Positions 61,906-64,000 of a stretch of DNA of 64,000 bases are shown piece by piece. Numbering within the stretch: the first letter of the stretch is position 1; each line of letters starts with the position of its first letter. A program made the translations under genes and the position numbers. The stretch lies in NCBI GenBank assembly GCA_022747635.1, contig JAKTNV010000003.1:46759475-46823474 (forward strand). The letters run 5' to 3'. The notes under the pieces were generated by a model. The model worked only from the letters and a program-made list of their open reading frames with translations. It did not search any database and had not been told where the DNA came from. The stretch is from Hetaerina americana (lineage: Eukaryota; Arthropoda; Insecta; Odonata; Calopterygidae).

Positions 61906-64000
61906 CTGCGAAGGAGTGGAGAGAGGGCGGGAGGGGGTTGTGGGGGGGGGTGATGGTGAAGGCCGAAAGATAGAAGAAAGAGAGAAGATTGGGACCGATT
62001 GAAAGAGGGGCAGTGTTTTTCAGAGGGAGAAGAGATTGGGTGGGGTTTGTTGGGGAGGAAGGGAGGGGGGGTGAGAGAGGGACAGTTAAAAGAGTCAGGA
62101 TTGGAAGAGCCAATCGCTTCTTTATTTTTCTCTCAACTTCCTCCCTTCAAACTGATTTTCTTTAAAAGGACAAATCGCTGCCATTCTCTGAGCAGCACAC
62201 AGTACATCCGCCAGTTTGTTTTGACTCAAATGCAATAGCTTTCCCAGGAATTTAGTCCGGAGCTTCTGCAGTATTGGTGATTTCACTCTCCGTCCAAAAT
62301 TCGAATCCAAATTCAAGTTGAGATAATGAGATTTATGAGTAAGTAGGACGGAGAAGAGATTTACAGAGGATCCGGATTTTATTTCACTCCTGGGAAGGCC
62401 TGGAGTATGTACAATATGTACTCAGATACTACCGGTTAATCTACAACATTCATGCTAAATCACTCGAGCGAATTTCGCGTTGTTTGGGGAACAATGAGTC
62501 AGAATTTTATAAATACAGCAGGATATGAAAATGACACCTTTAACTCTTCAATGGAGTTATATTTAATTTGCATAGCATATCGCGTTTCTTCCAGAGAAAA
62601 TACAATTGGAGGTGTCACCAATCGAGGAGTAGGAGCAATTTTCTTTAAAAATTTAGGAGTTATAGGAGAAGGCTTATCTACGTGGATAGTTGAGTAGATA
62701 GGATCATGGTGGTTTTCATTCAAAAGGGGAAAGGTTGATACGGTGGAGTTCAGAAAGGAAAGGTATTGAGGCAAGAAGAGGATTTCGCAGGCTTTCCACG
62801 AGGTTTCCATAAACGTTTTCGACACCTTTCATTTGTACCCTCTAAAATTAAGACAATACACACGGGCACCCAATCTCTCTTTCAAAGGTACGAAAATTCA
62901 CATAAATTCATCATACAATCAAGAGCTTAATGACGTTGCAAACAAACAACATGCATTCGTTCTCATTATTCCAGTGCGAATACTAAAAGAAACATTTTCA
63001 AACGTTCACTATTCCCATCTAACAATTTACTATTCCCATTACACGACGGGGCAATGAACATTTGTACAATCTTAATTGTGTAGTCACACAGACCGCTCAC
63101 AACATATCAATCCAAAGAAATATGCACCTACCTACAAGAACGGATTATGGTGAAAGATGAGCATTATGGCAACGATGCAAAGCTTTTTTCAACGGCGAAG
63201 GTAAGGGGAAATTAGTAAGTATATGTCGAACAAATGATTTTTTAGGATATTTCTTTGTAAAGTCGCATTGAGGAAGGGAAAAATACAAGCGACACCTGAA
63301 AATATACATACGACAGTTGAGATTTTGGTTAAATGAAGTAAAAGTTTTTCATAAAATACCTAACATTGAGTACATATCATAAATGCGTAATTTTCAGAAT
63401 ATATTCAAAATAAATTCATTCTATGTACTGAAAATTTAAATTCAGTTTATGGCATTCAATTTATGGCATTCAGTTTATGGCTGAAAGGAAGAACAGCCTT
63501 GTTAAAGACGAACCTATAACTTAGAGCACTCATATGTTTTCGATGATAACTTAATTGAAAAGCAGGTAAATAATCACGAATATTATGGTTAAAAATCATT
63601 GAAAGGATTTTTAAACAGAATCTTAGATTTTAAAAAGACGCCGAAGTAATTATTCAACTGAATTATTGAAAAAAAATGCGATGCAGAAATATTTATCTGA
63701 ATAGGAAAGTTTACCAATGAATATCTTCCACTAGTAATTCTGGTGAGCCCATCTGAACAAATCTTGGGGCAAAGTATGTCTGAACTTCATCGTCGAACCT
63801 TCATAGATTACAAAGCTGTCATTTCTGATGCACTTCATATGAAGATATATTTAGCATTCAACATTAACAAGATATCTTCAACTAATTTTTGCACCCGACG
63901 GATATTGTTACAAATGAAAAGACAAAGTATGTGGATAATTTGAAAGCCTAATATTACGACGTAAATCAAGAAAGAGAAAAACAATAAAACATAAAGAGTG
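61906..64000. other. Upstream Rbp6 intron to window edge; no exon recognised
   Basis: The first 120 bases on the minus strand reading into the exon are strongly pyrimidine-rich. No RRM-encoding exon (RNP1/RNP2-like motifs such as GFGFVTF or IFVGGL) was found on either strand up to 64000, so the preceding exons are taken to lie outside. The 108-codon open frame at 62499-62825 on the minus strand resembles no known family. A short tandem repeat sits at 63439-63480. Confidence 0.5.
63439..63480. repeat. 14-bp tandem repeat, three copies
   Basis: The unit (CA)TTCAGTTTATGG is repeated head to tail. The first copy begins AA in place of CA and the middle one has A for G. Confidence 0.85.

Noticed and set aside
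61196..62002. 268-codon open frame on the plus strand, Val/Leu/Gly-rich
   Set aside because: It is the antisense shadow of the Ala/His/Gln-rich Rbp6 exon; the repeats open several frames, and the minus frame has the splice sites and family match.
62499..62825. Possible upstream Rbp6 exon (108-codon minus-strand frame)
   Set aside because: No RRM motif, no Musashi-like residues and AT-rich composition; no acceptor and donor pair was apparent.

Overview
The window looks like arthropod, most probably insect, nuclear DNA: AT-rich, gene-poor, with long introns, microsatellites and several decayed mariner-type DNA transposons, RTE-like LINE tails and one tRNA-derived SINE. Almost every open reading frame in it is chance or repeat-derived. 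There is no operon structure, no rRNA or tRNA gene and no CRISPR array.

One real gene is supported. It lies on the minus strand between about 62 and 45.6 kb and is the 3' half of a Musashi-family RNA-binding protein gene, most likely the arthropod paralogue Rbp6. Four coding exons fit together in phase: 61905-61300 (Ala/His/Gln/Gly-rich), 59921-59856 (66 nt), 53492-53143 (Pro/Ala/Gly-rich, with a Musashi-like SPGP...Y...AASPQP...F block) and 45613-45572, which encodes [13 protein letters not shown] and a stop, nearly the same ending as vertebrate Musashi proteins (GPLIATAFTNGYH). The two RRM domains are not seen and should lie beyond the right edge. Two internal exons are phase-symmetric, and exon 53492-53143 has a second in-frame donor, so the C-terminal half could be made in several lengths.

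The left 45 kb is 3' UTR plus intergenic DNA; the 3' end of the transcript cannot be fixed from sequence. It holds a decayed mariner (about 6.3-6.75 kb), a complete but dead Tc1/mariner copy with TIRs and TA duplications (7331-8282), a mariner deletion derivative with well-matched TIRs (16863-17615), LINE remnants (about 11.15, 17.7-18.0 and 21.86-22.35 kb), and two pieces of another mariner family (22.48-22.62 and 22.76-23.48 kb). A SINE with 13-bp target-site duplications sits in the largest upstream intron of Rbp6 (54177-54480).

Scattered through the window are GC-richer blocks with strong purine/pyrimidine strand asymmetry, the largest at 13.9-15.9 kb, where the skew flips near 14.69 kb. 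Two strong short hairpins (732-796 and 24016-24060) are not explained by any recognised element. I found no obviously new multi-gene system; the best leads are the Rbp6 splicing architecture and the 732-796 hairpin.
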